Assembly: GCA_000687655.1 (NCBI GenBank)
Contig: JHWR01000014.1
Span: forward strand, 1 to 64,000
Reading direction: 5' to 3'
Origin: Lachnospiraceae bacterium YSB2008
Lineage (GTDB): Bacteria; Bacillota; Clostridia; Lachnospirales; Lachnospiraceae
DNA length: 64,000 nt
Positions within the stretch are counted from its first letter, which is position 1. Each line of letters starts with the position of its first letter. Shown piece after piece: positions 35,201 to 44,787 of the stretch. The notes under the pieces are model-generated. The model did no database searches. It had not been told where the DNA came from and saw only the letters and a program-made list of their open reading frames with translations. Position numbers and translations under genes: made by a program.

Positions 35201-36322
35201 ATAAGCTTCAATATCTTCAGGGTCATCATATTCCATTCCCTTGCCTGAATAATACAGTTTCAGCATTCTGCTGACCTTGTCAGTAGACAGAAAATTATCC
35301 CATATACCCTTTATACGGCCTTTATATCCGGCATACATATCCCTTGCCGATTTTGCCGTATCCTTTAAACTTTTCAGTTCTTCGTCTTTTAACTTTGGTC
35401 CGCCTCTCCAGTCAGAGAAGCCTCCAAGAGCATTATGCCGAGTAAAATTTTCATATACTTCCTTAAGAGTCGGAATATAATCCGGATCCTCTTTATCGTC
35501 AAAAGTCAGGAGATTCTTAAGCATGACGATATCCGATTCAATGATATCACTCCAATGAAGCAGCTCCTCGTATCCCGCCAAAACCTTTCTCGCGTATACA
35601 GCCGCCTTCAGAAGATCCTCAACTTCTCCACAGATATCTAATGCAGCATTTCTCATCCAATCAGTGTACTCAATCGACTTATATACATTTGCCACACTGT
35701 CAAGCCAGCCTATAGGGTTTGTCGTGGTCCGGCTCTTTTTATAAAGACGTATTACGGTATCGAGCACCGCATCATCATTTTTCCATGATGAAATGAATTC
35801 AGTCAGCTCGCCGAATACAGCATTCTCCTTATCCTCAGGATTCTCCTTGAAACGGGTATATCTTTTCTCCAGAACCTCATTCATCGTGTCTTTGAGAAGT
35901 ATCGCACCCTCTTCATCCTCAATGATTCTGAAGCCCGGATCAAGTCCCGGAACAGCATAGAAGTAGTTCTTGATTATATACTGACAGAAGCTGTCTATGG
36001 TCGTGATCTGTGCAGTATTAAGTAACGTGAGCTGCCTTTCAATTCTCTCGATCAGATTCTGGTCAGGATCATCTTCCTTGTTCAGATTGCTGATAACATC
36101 ATAGAATCCCTGTCTCAGCCTGTCCTTCATCTCGCCTGCGGCCGCTCTTGTAAATGTAACGACGATAAGCTTATTTACATCTACCTTATCATCTACGACC
36201 ATCCTGATTATACGCTCAACAAGTGCTGCAGTCTTACCACTTCCGGCAGCTGCAGAAACAAGCATATTGGAGTTTCTCCAATCTATGACTCTTCGTTGTT
36301 TATCGTTCCATTTTCTTGACAC
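32252..36322 (-). CDS. addA: ATP-dependent helicase/nuclease subunit A
   Basis: 1356 residues. AddA is the helicase-nuclease of the RecBCD-like complex that processes double-strand breaks. The UvrD-type helicase has P-loop SAAAGSGKTAALVER (23-37), MIDEYQDSNNLQED and LDRNYRSRRNVLE, plus the C-terminal MTIHKSKGLEFPVVF and LYVALTRAREKL. The C-terminal RecB-like nuclease has GTAYHTVM and AVIIDYKTDGM (Asp, Lys). GTG start, overlapping addB by about 40 nt, so the two are translated in tandem. Confidence 0.95.
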   Translation of the reverse strand: MSRKWNDKQRRVIDWRNSNMLVSAAAGSGKTAALVERIIRMVVDDKVDVNKLIVVTFTRAAAGEMKDRLRQGFYDVISNLNKEDDPDQNLIERIERQLTLLNTAQITTIDSFCQYIIKNYFYAVPGLDPGFRIIEDEEGAILLKDTMNEVLEKRYTRFKENPEDKENAVFGELTEFISSWKNDDAVLDTVIRLYKKSRTTTNPIGWLDSVANVYKSIEYTDWMRNAALDICGEVEDLLKAAVYARKVLAGYEELLHWSDIIESDIVMLKNLLTFDDKEDPDYIPTLKEVYENFTRHNALGGFSDWRGGPKLKDEELKSLKDTAKSARDMYAGYKGRIKGIWDNFLSTDKVSRMLKLYYSGKGMEYDDPEDIEAYMVDCITMLSPYVDVLVSLAKELGEDFSAAKKEMGVVDFSDLEYMALDILYDTDQNGNSVRSDIARSLENYYEGIMIDEYQDSNNLQEDILMAVAGDKKDVFMVGDVKQSIYSFRSAVPKLFMDKQDAYDPEEIYIDKPEEDRKDKDICVVLDRNYRSRRNVLESVNELFTGLMTRDFGKIEYDEKASLKYGGVYDKVDGILDGDGNPTGISTEEIDKIYNTELILIDSSRNFTLLPSDARGKAAKKKMQEERFSKIELEARAIGERIHELMDENNPFLISDEDENKNPVKRKLKLGDIAVLSRKNLADSVCKVLEEMGIPTVSETKTGFLGRTEIATVLNFLRIIDNPKQDIPLVSVMHSKFFDFNENELACFRIMNGQYDSFYERVEAYASDEGNDELREKARHFIDDIVCLREEVLYKNLYDLLFSLYTEYDYYDLAATSSDGEARKANLDLLLTKARSFAEKGNSSPLDFIHYIENVEEQNVEMGEASMHNEDAVKIMTIHKSKGLEFPVVFVCHLDKEFNYQDTTGTIAVDGEVGIGISLFDTLTKTKAGWLYEYYMKSKMVMDIKEEEQRILYVALTRAREKLFMVGCVKFEISEPTKEKNKDPEAAVRVLYRDKILDLEKKFGLLRDIGIPDKRGSTHQNWVLTAVSRRSSFHKAITEFAEQYHDKGLALCEEREYMAPYVHVVDDKPLGIDMTFMSYEHIIDKKAELSKRMDEEALADMDIVGDKPLEEEQYIYPYSNPMGYPSKVSVSRLKECEEEVTALPKKKRRVKDEAVSAADLGTAYHTVMQKMNFSKIWEYMTPDKADAYMDELCERGFIPEKVRKAMDGRRTAEFVASISNDDIILRMTYADQTGRLWREQPFMKEYLSKELPNGIIPDEFRLKGEGGSIADGSDDKHTTLVQGVIDAFFVEDDDRAVIIDYKTDGMTLEDTEGLAKELVKRHKAQFDYYTDAIESLLGVKVKERYICSLTLGEFIPV

Positions 36323-39300
36323 TTCTCTTCAAGCTCCTTAACCATCATGGAATAAATCTCGTCATCAGTCTTAAAATACTCTATCCTTGTATTCTTGGTC
36401 TCGCCTCTGTTGATGCCACAGATATTTGCATAAGCGCAATATAAACAAGCATCACTCACGCATGTAGCGGAATCTGAGTAGCGAACAAAAGGTGAGATAC
36501 TGATATCTCCCGAATCCCTCTCTGCAGCAAGCTGCCCAATCTTATGATCACTGTACTTTAGGATATTTGCCATCTCTTCTTCAGTCTTTGCATCATCCAT
36601 GCAAGTTGACTTTATGACTCCATCCTTGTCAGTTGCAAAGTTTATTGCTTTGGACTTTACACTCGGGAGATAGTCTTTAGGCATACCGCCATCAGTCTCG
36701 ATTACACTCTCATCGTACTCCTTTACGGAGGCCGGAGCTGCGTCATATATACCATCAGGAATATCTATCTCGAAACCATCCTCTGTCAGCTTGTCTATAT
36801 CACGAAATGAATCGTTAATGTTGTAATAGAAGACTCCCGCAGGTATGACCAGAGTATCCTTCTTCGTCAGATCTTCAACGATTTCTTTTGCGGCTCTCAG
36901 ATATACGACCGTCTGTATTTGAATACCGTAATAGAGATCCGGAATCGAAACTCTGTGAAGTCCTGTTTTATAATCAACGACCTTTACATATCTTGCATTC
37001 TGAACAGATGGAGCACCATCCTCATCAAATACAACCTTCATGCCATCAGCTATATCAACTCTGTCGATGAAGCCCCTGAGCGAAACCGGTTCTGTCAGGT
37101 TGTAACTTATCTCTCCATCCAAAGTGTCATAATTTCCAACCTTCATCTCGCGGAGTATGGTCTCTGCCGTCCTCATAAAGGTCTTTCTGTATCTGCTGAA
37201 AAGATATTCATTTCTGTCTGTTGAATAGACTCTGCTGTTTTTATAATTTGATATAGCAAAGTCAAAAGCCTTTTCAGCTATTTCATTAAACTCTTTCGAG
37301 TCCTTATCGTAATCTCTCCAGTTCTTTCCTCTCTCCTTCATGCCTTTGACAAGCATATCCAGAGAAGCATGGAGTACATCACCGATATCAGCGAAGCTTA
37401 CCTTATGTTCTTCTCTCTCCTTAAGTCGAAGTCCATACATTATGAAATATTTATATGGACAGGAAGCAAGCTTCTCAAGCTGAGATATACTGAGTCTTGA
37501 CTTCTTTCTCTCTCCGTTATCATCTATGTATGTATAAAGAAGTTCCAGCAGTTCCGGATCAAGTCTGTCGACCGGGTCTGCAAAAAGAGTCTCAATAGGT
37601 GCATCAGCTGCCACACTGTTCAGACTGTGTTCATATACAGTCTTCAGATTAGGGAAGATAGCCCTTATCCTCGTTATAGGATAAGCAGGATTCATACTCT
37701 TATCATCGAAACCAAGCTCAGGGTACGATATATATACCTCCCTGTCGGCCTTTGTGATATTCATGTACAGATGAAATTCATCCTCATCAATCCTGTCGAG
37801 ACTTGTCCCTGCCAGTCCTACCTTTCTTCCATCAGCGAGCCTTATGTCAGTCAGTTTCTCCCTCTCTTCATCATTTATTATTCCGCCGCCGCCATAGCTT
37901 CTTGGAATAAATGCATCGGAAATGCCTATCATGAAAATGTACTTTTCATTTCCGATTCTCGTTCTGGAAGTATCACCGAATATTACAGCATCCTCCGGAG
38001 GTATTACGCTCACTGACATAGCTGATATACCACTCCTCAGTATGCATATGTATTCCTTCAGATCAACCTCACTGTCACCTAATATGTTATTCATATCATC
38101 AAATATGGAATTCATATCGTCCCACACCTGACGCAGTTCACTTGCATACCGGTCTTCTTTTTTCAGTAAGAATTCTTCTTCCTTCCTGTCAATAGCTTCC
38201 TCTATGCCGAGCTTATCTTTGTCACTCATAAGGAAGTTCATGAGAATTTCATTAAACTCCCTGACAGTTTTCTTTCCTTTGAATGACATATAAAGTGGCT
38301 CAATGATCTCATACACTCTCTGCCTCAGAACATTAAGCATATCTCCTACTTCCTGCTCTTTAGAAAATCTGCCCATGTTCCAGTTTCTTTTCCACATGGA
38401 GATTCCACGGATACCTGTAGCAAGAATGAAGTTATCCAGTGTATCTATATTTCCACTTATCCCGGAGATATCAATAAAGAATCCTGACTTAAGAAGCTTG
38501 ATGACAGATCTATGTTCAAAGTCACTGCTTATCACATCAAGAAGTGCATTGATATACATAACCGCGGGACTCTGATCCAGTTCCCTGCTCATATCCACAA
38601 ACAGAGGAATCCCTGCTTTCTCGAAAGCACTCTTGGCAACTATTCCGTAATTCTCATGATCACCTGAAATTACAGCTATATCCGAATAGCGAAGCTTTTT
38701 ATCAGACCTCAGAAGTTCCTTTATCTTACTTATGATCATATCGATTTCATCAGTCGGTCTTCTGAGTATAGAAAGATGAAGATGCTCCGGCTCGTCCATG
38801 AATTTCTTAAACTTTGACCTGAATAGTCCCGCTTCCAGAGCAGCCAGATCCGGCGCGTTCTTAAATCTGACAGGAATGCCGTCCGGTCCCTCCTGACATG
38901 GAATCACATTAAGCTGCAGTTTCATCTCTTCAGCCATATCCCTAAGAGAGTCTTCAGTATTCCTGCTGAGTGTAAAGAGCCTTCTTGTAGAACGACCGGT
39001 CACATCAGTAAGATCCATAGTTATAGAAACATATATATCATCAGATCTTCTCAGAAGTTCTCTCAGGAATTTATACTGAAGCGGTTCAAAGCCTGTGAAA
39101 CCGTCAAAGAATACTACAGCATTATCCAGAACAGTCTTTTCATACGAATAACGTTCCAGGCTGTCAGTCGCCAGATCTATGAGTCCATCCTTCGTTATGA
39201 GCTTATGCGTTGAGAGATAATCTTCATATTTCTTATATATAACAAGAATATCAGTAAGCCTTGCTATAAGACTTCCATTTGCCTTTGGATCAGCCTTAAG

Positions 39301-39750
39301 CTTCTCAATTATCTCCTCAAGCCTTTCCGGACTCTGGTCATACTGCATGAGTTCAGAGATAAATGATTTGATCTCTTCTATGTACCCCTGCATATTGGCA
39401 TTAGCACCAAAGAACTTAAGCTCCTTACCATCTGTATCTACGATATGACGGACCAGCATGCTTCTGCCGATCTCAGAAAGCACAGTCTCTGTCCTGCCCC
39501 CGAGCTCGCCTATGATTCTGTGTGAAAGGCGCGAAAATGAAAGGACCTCCGTAAACACAGTTCCCTTCTTGTTCTGATCGTCACTACTTCCATCTACAAG
39601 CAGCCTCTCCATGTTATGGCTGTACTGTTCCGGAACCACCACGATTATCCTTTTAAATGGATCGCTCTTCCGTATTTCTTTTATCTTATCCAGAATATAA
39701 GTCGTCTTACCGCTGCCCGACTTACCCTTAATGATGTTAATGCTTTTCAT
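36283..39750 (-). CDS. addB: ATP-dependent helicase/nuclease subunit B
   Basis: About 1155 residues. The inactivated helicase part has P-loop IIKGKSGSGKTTYIL near the N-terminus. The C-terminal nuclease part has an iron-sulfur cluster: SQLEKLASCPYKYF and, near the end, CVSDACLYCAYANIC. VKVVDYKTGLHRVSI carries the nuclease Asp and Lys. It starts at the ATG 39750; a GTG one codon upstream is less likely. It overlaps addA. Confidence 0.95.
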   Translation of the reverse strand: MKSINIIKGKSGSGKTTYILDKIKEIRKSDPFKRIIVVVPEQYSHNMERLLVDGSSDDQNKKGTVFTEVLSFSRLSHRIIGELGGRTETVLSEIGRSMLVRHIVDTDGKELKFFGANANMQGYIEEIKSFISELMQYDQSPERLEEIIEKLKADPKANGSLIARLTDILVIYKKYEDYLSTHKLITKDGLIDLATDSLERYSYEKTVLDNAVVFFDGFTGFEPLQYKFLRELLRRSDDIYVSITMDLTDVTGRSTRRLFTLSRNTEDSLRDMAEEMKLQLNVIPCQEGPDGIPVRFKNAPDLAALEAGLFRSKFKKFMDEPEHLHLSILRRPTDEIDMIISKIKELLRSDKKLRYSDIAVISGDHENYGIVAKSAFEKAGIPLFVDMSRELDQSPAVMYINALLDVISSDFEHRSVIKLLKSGFFIDISGISGNIDTLDNFILATGIRGISMWKRNWNMGRFSKEQEVGDMLNVLRQRVYEIIEPLYMSFKGKKTVREFNEILMNFLMSDKDKLGIEEAIDRKEEEFLLKKEDRYASELRQVWDDMNSIFDDMNNILGDSEVDLKEYICILRSGISAMSVSVIPPEDAVIFGDTSRTRIGNEKYIFMIGISDAFIPRSYGGGGIINDEEREKLTDIRLADGRKVGLAGTSLDRIDEDEFHLYMNITKADREVYISYPELGFDDKSMNPAYPITRIRAIFPNLKTVYEHSLNSVAADAPIETLFADPVDRLDPELLELLYTYIDDNGERKKSRLSISQLEKLASCPYKYFIMYGLRLKEREEHKVSFADIGDVLHASLDMLVKGMKERGKNWRDYDKDSKEFNEIAEKAFDFAISNYKNSRVYSTDRNEYLFSRYRKTFMRTAETILREMKVGNYDTLDGEISYNLTEPVSLRGFIDRVDIADGMKVVFDEDGAPSVQNARYVKVVDYKTGLHRVSIPDLYYGIQIQTVVYLRAAKEIVEDLTKKDTLVIPAGVFYYNINDSFRDIDKLTEDGFEIDIPDGIYDAAPASVKEYDESVIETDGGMPKDYLPSVKSKAINFATDKDGVIKSTCMDDAKTEEEMANILKYSDHKIGQLAAERDSGDISISPFVRYSDSATCVSDACLYCAYANICGINRGETKNTRIEYFKTDDEIYSMMVKELEEKCQENGTINNEES

Positions 39751-39801
39751 CACATCTGCCCCTAATACATTTTTATGTCCGAATATCAGACTGTTTATGA
39801 A

Positions 39802-42627
39802 TTACAGATATTTCTTCAGGTACTTACCTGTATATGATTTCCTGCATTTTGCTATTTCCTCAGGCGTACCATATGCTATAACTGTTCCGCCTGCATCTCC
39901 GCCCTCAGGCCCGAGATCTATGATGTAATCTGCCTGCTTGATAACATCCATGTTATGCTCTATGACAACCACCGTATTTCCGCCGTCAGTAAGCTTCTGA
40001 AGTATATCAAGAAGTCTCTGAACATCGTCAAAATGGAGTCCTGTCGTAGGCTCATCAAGTATATATATAGTCCTTCCCGTACTTCTCTTCGAAAGCTCTG
40101 TCGCAAGCTTGATACGCTGTGCCTCACCACCTGACAGAGTAGTCGATGGCTGGCCAAGTTTGATATATCCGAGACCGACCTCTTTAAGAGTTGTTATCTT
40201 CCTCTTTACTGAAGGAACAGCATCGAAGAACTCACAAGCCTCATCAACTGTCATATCAAGAACTTCATATATATTCTTTCCTCTGTACTTCACATCCAGA
40301 GTCTCACGATTATATCTTTTGCCTTTACAGACTTCACACGGAACGTATACATCAGGAAGGAAATTCATCTCTATCTTGATGATACCGTCACCCTTACATG
40401 CTTCACATCGTCCGCCTGATACATTGAATGAGAACCTGCCCTTACTGTACCCCATAGTCTTGGCATCTCTCGTGCTTGCAAAAAGATCTCGTATATTATC
40501 AAAAACTCCCGTATACGTTGCAGGGTTGGATCTTGGTGTCCTTCCTATAGGTGACTGGTCTATATCGATAACCTTATCCAGATCGTCGAAGCCCTCTACT
40601 GAAGTATATTTACCCGGTTTAACTCTTGCTCTGTTGAGATCGCGAAGCAGCTTCTTCTTCAGTATTTCATTTATAAGAGAACTCTTACCTGAGCCGGACA
40701 CACCGGTAACACAGGTGAAGATACCCTTAGGAATATCAACATCTATTCCTTTCAGATTGTTCTCTCTTGCTCCCTTGATCTCTATAAATCCATTCGGCCT
40801 TCTTCTTACAAGTGGAACGCTTATCTCCATTTCATGAGAAAGATACTTTCCTGTAATAGAATTCTCGCTCTTTATGATGTCGTCTATCTTACCCTGGGCT
40901 ACTACCTCACCGCCGTGAATACCTGCCCTCGGTCCTATATCAACTATGTAATCTGCCGCACGCATGGTATCTTCGTCATGTTCAACTACTATAAGTGTAT
41001 TTCCCAGGTCACGAAGATTTTTCAGTGCAGATATCAGTTTATCATTATCTCTCTGATGAAGACCTATACTCGGTTCATCCAGAATATACGTTACTCCGAC
41101 GAGTCCCGAACCTATCTGTGTTGCAAGCCTGATACGCTGTGCCTCACCACCCGAAAGAGATGCTGTTGCACGTGCAAGATTCAGATAATCAAGTCCGACC
41201 TCGACCATGAAGTTAGTTCTCTTTGTGATCTCTCTTATGATCTGATCACCTATAAGTCTCTGTCTCTCAGTAATATCCAGTCCTGAGATAAAACTGTAAA
41301 GCTCGCCTATCGGCATCTGGGTAATATCATAAATATTCTTATCACAGATCGTAACTGCCAGGCTTTCCTTCTTGAGCCTCATACCGCCGCACTCTGCACA
41401 TGGCGTATATGTCATGAAGCTTTCATATTCAGCCTTCATGGTATCGGAATTTGTTTCCTTATATCTCTGCGTTACATTTTTAATTACACCTTCAAATGCA
41501 AGGCTGTATCTTCCGCTTCCCCTCTGTCCGGTGTAATATACCATGACTTTCTTACCCTTGGTTCCATAGAGTATTACATTCTTTGCATCCTCAGAGAGAT
41601 CACGCCATGGTGTATCAAGCGAGAATCCATATTCTCTTGCAAGTGCCTCAAGAACAGCATGCGAAAAGCTCTTATCATCACCGCTTGAAACCCATCCCAG
41701 CACAGCAAAAACACCTTCATTTATGCTTCTCTTCTTATCAGGTATTATGAGATCGACATCCAGCTCCTGTCTGAATCCAAGACCTGTACATACAGGACAT
41801 GCGCCAAATGGATTGTTAAACGAGAAGCTTCTCGGTTCAATCTCTTCTATGGATATACCGCAGTCAGGGCATGAAAAGCTGTCTGAGAAATGAAGCTCTT
41901 CCCCGTCAATGACATCAACCTTAAGGAGTCCGTCCGAGAGTTTGAGTGCTGTTTCTATGGAGTCAGCAAGTCTCTTCTCTATGCCTTCCTTTATGGCAAG
42001 TCTGTCTACGATTATATCTATGTTATGCTTATTATTTTTCTTGAGCTTGATCTCTTCATCGAGCGAATACTGTATTCCGTCTATGATTGCTCTTGAGAAG
42101 CCGCTCTTTGTCGCACGTTCAAGAACCTTCTCGTGCTCACCCTTACGTCCTCTGACTACAGGTGAGAGAAGCTGAAACTTGGTCTTCTCCGGAAGCTCCA
42201 TGATCTTGTCGACCATCTGATCAACAGTCTGTCTCTCAATTACTTTTCCACAATTCGGACAGTGAGGTATACCTATCCTCGCATAAAGAAGTCGCAGGTA
42301 ATCGTATATCTCAGTTACTGTTCCGACTGTAGATCTTGGATTTCTGTTTGTTGATTTCTGATCTATGGATATAGCAGGTGAGAGCCCGGATATCTTATCC
42401 ACGTCAGGTTTATCTGCCTGTCCGAGGAACATCCTTGCATATGAAGACAGTGACTCCATATATCTTCTCTGTCCCTCTGCATAGATGGTATCAAATGCAA
42501 GGCTGGACTTTCCGGAACCCGAAAGGCCCGTGAATACTATCATCTTATTTCTTGGGATCTTCAGACTCACATTCTTCAGATTGTGCTCTCTGGCTCCCTC
42601 TATAGTTATATGCTTATGTTCTGCCAT
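39802..42627 (-). CDS. uvrA: excinuclease ABC subunit A
   Basis: 941 residues. Damage-recognition ATPase of nucleotide excision repair. Two P-loops ([22 protein letters not shown] at the N-terminus and [13 protein letters not shown]), two ABC signatures ([12 protein letters not shown] and [12 protein letters not shown]) and two zinc fingers (CPNCGKVI..., CPDCGI...CPVC) are all present. The ATG is behind a short leader. It lies in the UvrB-UvrA arrangement, with its own SOS-type promoter at 42657-42685. Confidence 0.98.
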   Translation of the reverse strand: MAEHKHITIEGAREHNLKNVSLKIPRNKMIVFTGLSGSGKSSLAFDTIYAEGQRRYMESLSSYARMFLGQADKPDVDKISGLSPAISIDQKSTNRNPRSTVGTVTEIYDYLRLLYARIGIPHCPNCGKVIERQTVDQMVDKIMELPEKTKFQLLSPVVRGRKGEHEKVLERATKSGFSRAIIDGIQYSLDEEIKLKKNNKHNIDIIVDRLAIKEGIEKRLADSIETALKLSDGLLKVDVIDGEELHFSDSFSCPDCGISIEEIEPRSFSFNNPFGACPVCTGLGFRQELDVDLIIPDKKRSINEGVFAVLGWVSSGDDKSFSHAVLEALAREYGFSLDTPWRDLSEDAKNVILYGTKGKKVMVYYTGQRGSGRYSLAFEGVIKNVTQRYKETNSDTMKAEYESFMTYTPCAECGGMRLKKESLAVTICDKNIYDITQMPIGELYSFISGLDITERQRLIGDQIIREITKRTNFMVEVGLDYLNLARATASLSGGEAQRIRLATQIGSGLVGVTYILDEPSIGLHQRDNDKLISALKNLRDLGNTLIVVEHDEDTMRAADYIVDIGPRAGIHGGEVVAQGKIDDIIKSENSITGKYLSHEMEISVPLVRRRPNGFIEIKGARENNLKGIDVDIPKGIFTCVTGVSGSGKSSLINEILKKKLLRDLNRARVKPGKYTSVEGFDDLDKVIDIDQSPIGRTPRSNPATYTGVFDNIRDLFASTRDAKTMGYSKGRFSFNVSGGRCEACKGDGIIKIEMNFLPDVYVPCEVCKGKRYNRETLDVKYRGKNIYEVLDMTVDEACEFFDAVPSVKRKITTLKEVGLGYIKLGQPSTTLSGGEAQRIKLATELSKRSTGRTIYILDEPTTGLHFDDVQRLLDILQKLTDGGNTVVVIEHNMDVIKQADYIIDLGPEGGDAGGTVIAYGTPEEIAKCRKSYTGKYLKKYL

Positions 42628-42656
42628 GATAAAAATCCTAACTATTTTTTCTTTTT

Positions 42657-42685
42657 ATTATATCAAACATTTGTTCGATAATCAA
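42657..42685 (-). promoter_or_regulatory. uvrA promoter containing a LexA (SOS) box
   Basis: On the minus strand TTGATT (42685-42680), a 17-nt spacer, TATAAT (42662-42657). The spacer contains CGAACAAATGTTTG (42664-42677), which matches the Gram-positive LexA box CGAAC-N4-GTT(T/C)G. So uvrA can be induced separately from uvrB by DNA damage. The lexA gene is not in this window. Confidence 0.75.
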
Positions 42686-42692
42686 GATTTGC

Positions 42693-44690
42693 TTACAGCT
42701 CACCCATATCTCTGAGTGTTTCTTTTATCTGTTTCAATTCGTCTCGGAGATCGGCAGCAAGTTCAAAGTTAAGGTCTCTTGCAGCCGCACGCATCTTCTT
42801 GTCCAGGCGTTCTGCTTCCTTCTTAAGCTCCTTAGGAGACATTGCATCCGTATTCCTGCCGTATTTTTCTTTACGGCCACGTGTACTTCCACCGCCTGTT
42901 CCAAGAGATATGACATCTCTTACAGCTTTCTCTATGGTCTTAGGTGTTATGCCATTTTCATCATTATACTTCTGCTGTATCTCCCTACGTCTGTTGGTTT
43001 CACGTATGGCCTTATCCATCGAATCAGTGATGGTATCAGCATACATTATAACGTGACCGCCTACATTTCTTGCCGCACGTCCGATAGTCTGAATAAGTGA
43101 AGTCTCAGAACGAAGGAAGCCTTCCTTATCTGCATCAAGAATGGCAACAAGGGTAATCTCAGGAATATCAAGTCCCTCTCTCAGGAGATTGATACCCACA
43201 AGCACATCAAATACTCCCATACGAAGATCCCTTACAATCTCCATACGTTCTATGGTATCTATATCTGAATGAAGATACTTGACCTTGACTCCCAGCTTAC
43301 GAAGATATTCTGTCAGTTCCTCAGCCATCCTCTTGGTAAGCGTTGTAACAAGAACCTTATTACCTTTCTCGGTTTCCCTGGTTATCTCTTTGTAGAGATC
43401 ATCTACCTGACCTTCAACAGGTCTTACAACCACTTCCGGATCTAGAAGACCTGTAGGTCTTATAACCTGCTCGGTTCTCTGTTCCTCATGCTCCGCCTCA
43501 TAGTCACCCGGAGTCGCGGATACATACATTATCCTGTCTATTCTTTCTTCGAACTCCTCGAAATTAAGAGGTCTGTTATCCATGGCAGATGGAAGTCTGA
43601 ATCCGAAATCTATAAGAGTTTCTTTCCTCTTCTTATTTCCGCCGAACATACCTCTTACCTGAGGGAGTGTTATGTGTGACTCATCAACTATAAGGAGATA
43701 ATCATCTCCAAAGAAATCCATAAGTGTATCAGGAGGGTCTCCCGGTTTACCACCGGCGAGAATTCTGGTATAGTTCTCTATTCCCGAGCAGCTTCCTGTC
43801 TCACGGAGCATCTCTATATCGAACTCTGTTCTCTCCTTGATACGCTGTGCTTCAAGAAGCTTATCATGAGCCTTGAAGTAAGCAACTCTCTCCTCGAGTT
43901 CTTCTTCTATTTCCTTTATGGCGTTATGCATCTTATCAGGTGCGATAACGTAATACGAAGCAGGGAATATTCCTGAGAAATTGATATCTCTTTTGATCTC
44001 TCCGGTAAGCGGATCAAACTCTGCAAGGCGGTCAATCTCATCTCCGAAGAACTCCACTCTTATGGCATCTTCATTCGTATTTGCCGGTATTATGTCAACT
44101 CGGTCGCCCTGCACTCTGAAAGTGCTTCTCTTGAAGTCCATTTCATTTCTGGCATACTGCATATCCACAAGCCGGCCTATAAGCTCGTCCCTGTCCATAG
44201 TCATTCCCGGACGGAGTGACAGCATCATACCCTTATAATCTTCCGGATTTCCTATACCATAAATGCATGAAACAGACGCAACAACTATGACATCCTTGCG
44301 TTCTATAAGAGCTGCTGTAGCAGAATGCCTCAGCTTATCTATCTCATCGTTTATGTCAGAGTCCTTTGCTATGTATGTATCTGTAGAAGGCACATATGCT
44401 TCAGGCTGATAATAGTCGTAATATGACACGAAATATTCCACAGCATTCTCAGGGAAGAATTCTTTCATTTCCCCGTAAAGCTGTGCGGCGAGTGTCTTGT
44501 TATGTGAAATGATGAGGGTCGGTTTCTGAACTGCCGCTATTACATTTGCCATTGTAAATGTCTTTCCGGAGCCTGTTACTCCAAGAAGCGTCTGCTGCTT
44601 CTTTCCCTCATTAAATCCATTTACAAGATCAGCTATTGCAGAAGGCTGATCACCTGTCGGCTTATAATCTGAATGAAGTATAAAATCCAT
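42693..44690 (-). CDS. uvrB: excinuclease ABC subunit B
   Basis: 665 residues, usual length. P-loop [17 protein letters not shown], beta-hairpin [18 protein letters not shown], helicase motifs [14 protein letters not shown] and [31 protein letters not shown], and the C-terminal UVR domain ([14 protein letters not shown]). It loads onto damage with UvrA and directs UvrC. It is separated by 65 bp from uvrA. Upstream is the terminator of the amylase gene. Confidence 0.98.
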   Translation of the reverse strand: MDFILHSDYKPTGDQPSAIADLVNGFNEGKKQQTLLGVTGSGKTFTMANVIAAVQKPTLIISHNKTLAAQLYGEMKEFFPENAVEYFVSYYDYYQPEAYVPSTDTYIAKDSDINDEIDKLRHSATAALIERKDVIVVASVSCIYGIGNPEDYKGMMLSLRPGMTMDRDELIGRLVDMQYARNEMDFKRSTFRVQGDRVDIIPANTNEDAIRVEFFGDEIDRLAEFDPLTGEIKRDINFSGIFPASYYVIAPDKMHNAIKEIEEELEERVAYFKAHDKLLEAQRIKERTEFDIEMLRETGSCSGIENYTRILAGGKPGDPPDTLMDFFGDDYLLIVDESHITLPQVRGMFGGNKKRKETLIDFGFRLPSAMDNRPLNFEEFEERIDRIMYVSATPGDYEAEHEEQRTEQVIRPTGLLDPEVVVRPVEGQVDDLYKEITRETEKGNKVLVTTLTKRMAEELTEYLRKLGVKVKYLHSDIDTIERMEIVRDLRMGVFDVLVGINLLREGLDIPEITLVAILDADKEGFLRSETSLIQTIGRAARNVGGHVIMYADTITDSMDKAIRETNRRREIQQKYNDENGITPKTIEKAVRDVISLGTGGGSTRGRKEKYGRNTDAMSPKELKKEAERLDKKMRAAARDLNFELAADLRDELKQIKETLRDMGEL

Positions 44691-44726
44691 AATAAACCTT
44701 TCGGAACGTAATCCGTTCTAAGTTAT

Positions 44727-44761
44727 GAAAAGGAGTCCGATGGACAGATCCATAGACTCCT
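44727..44761 (-). terminator. rho-independent terminator after the GH13 gene
   Basis: On the minus strand AGGAGTC and GGACTCCT pair, with an inner ATGG/CCAT stem, followed by TTTTC. It lies about 27 bp beyond the GH13 stop at 44788. This separates the amylase gene from uvrB. Confidence 0.75.
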
Positions 44762-44787
44762 GAATTCAGTTCTTTATTACTTTGGTA

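Noticed and set aside
44704-44718. GAACGTAATCCGTTC as a LexA box for uvrB
   Set aside because: The half sites are 7 nt apart, whereas the Gram-positive LexA box has GAAC-N4-GTT(C/T). The stretch is a weak palindrome only.
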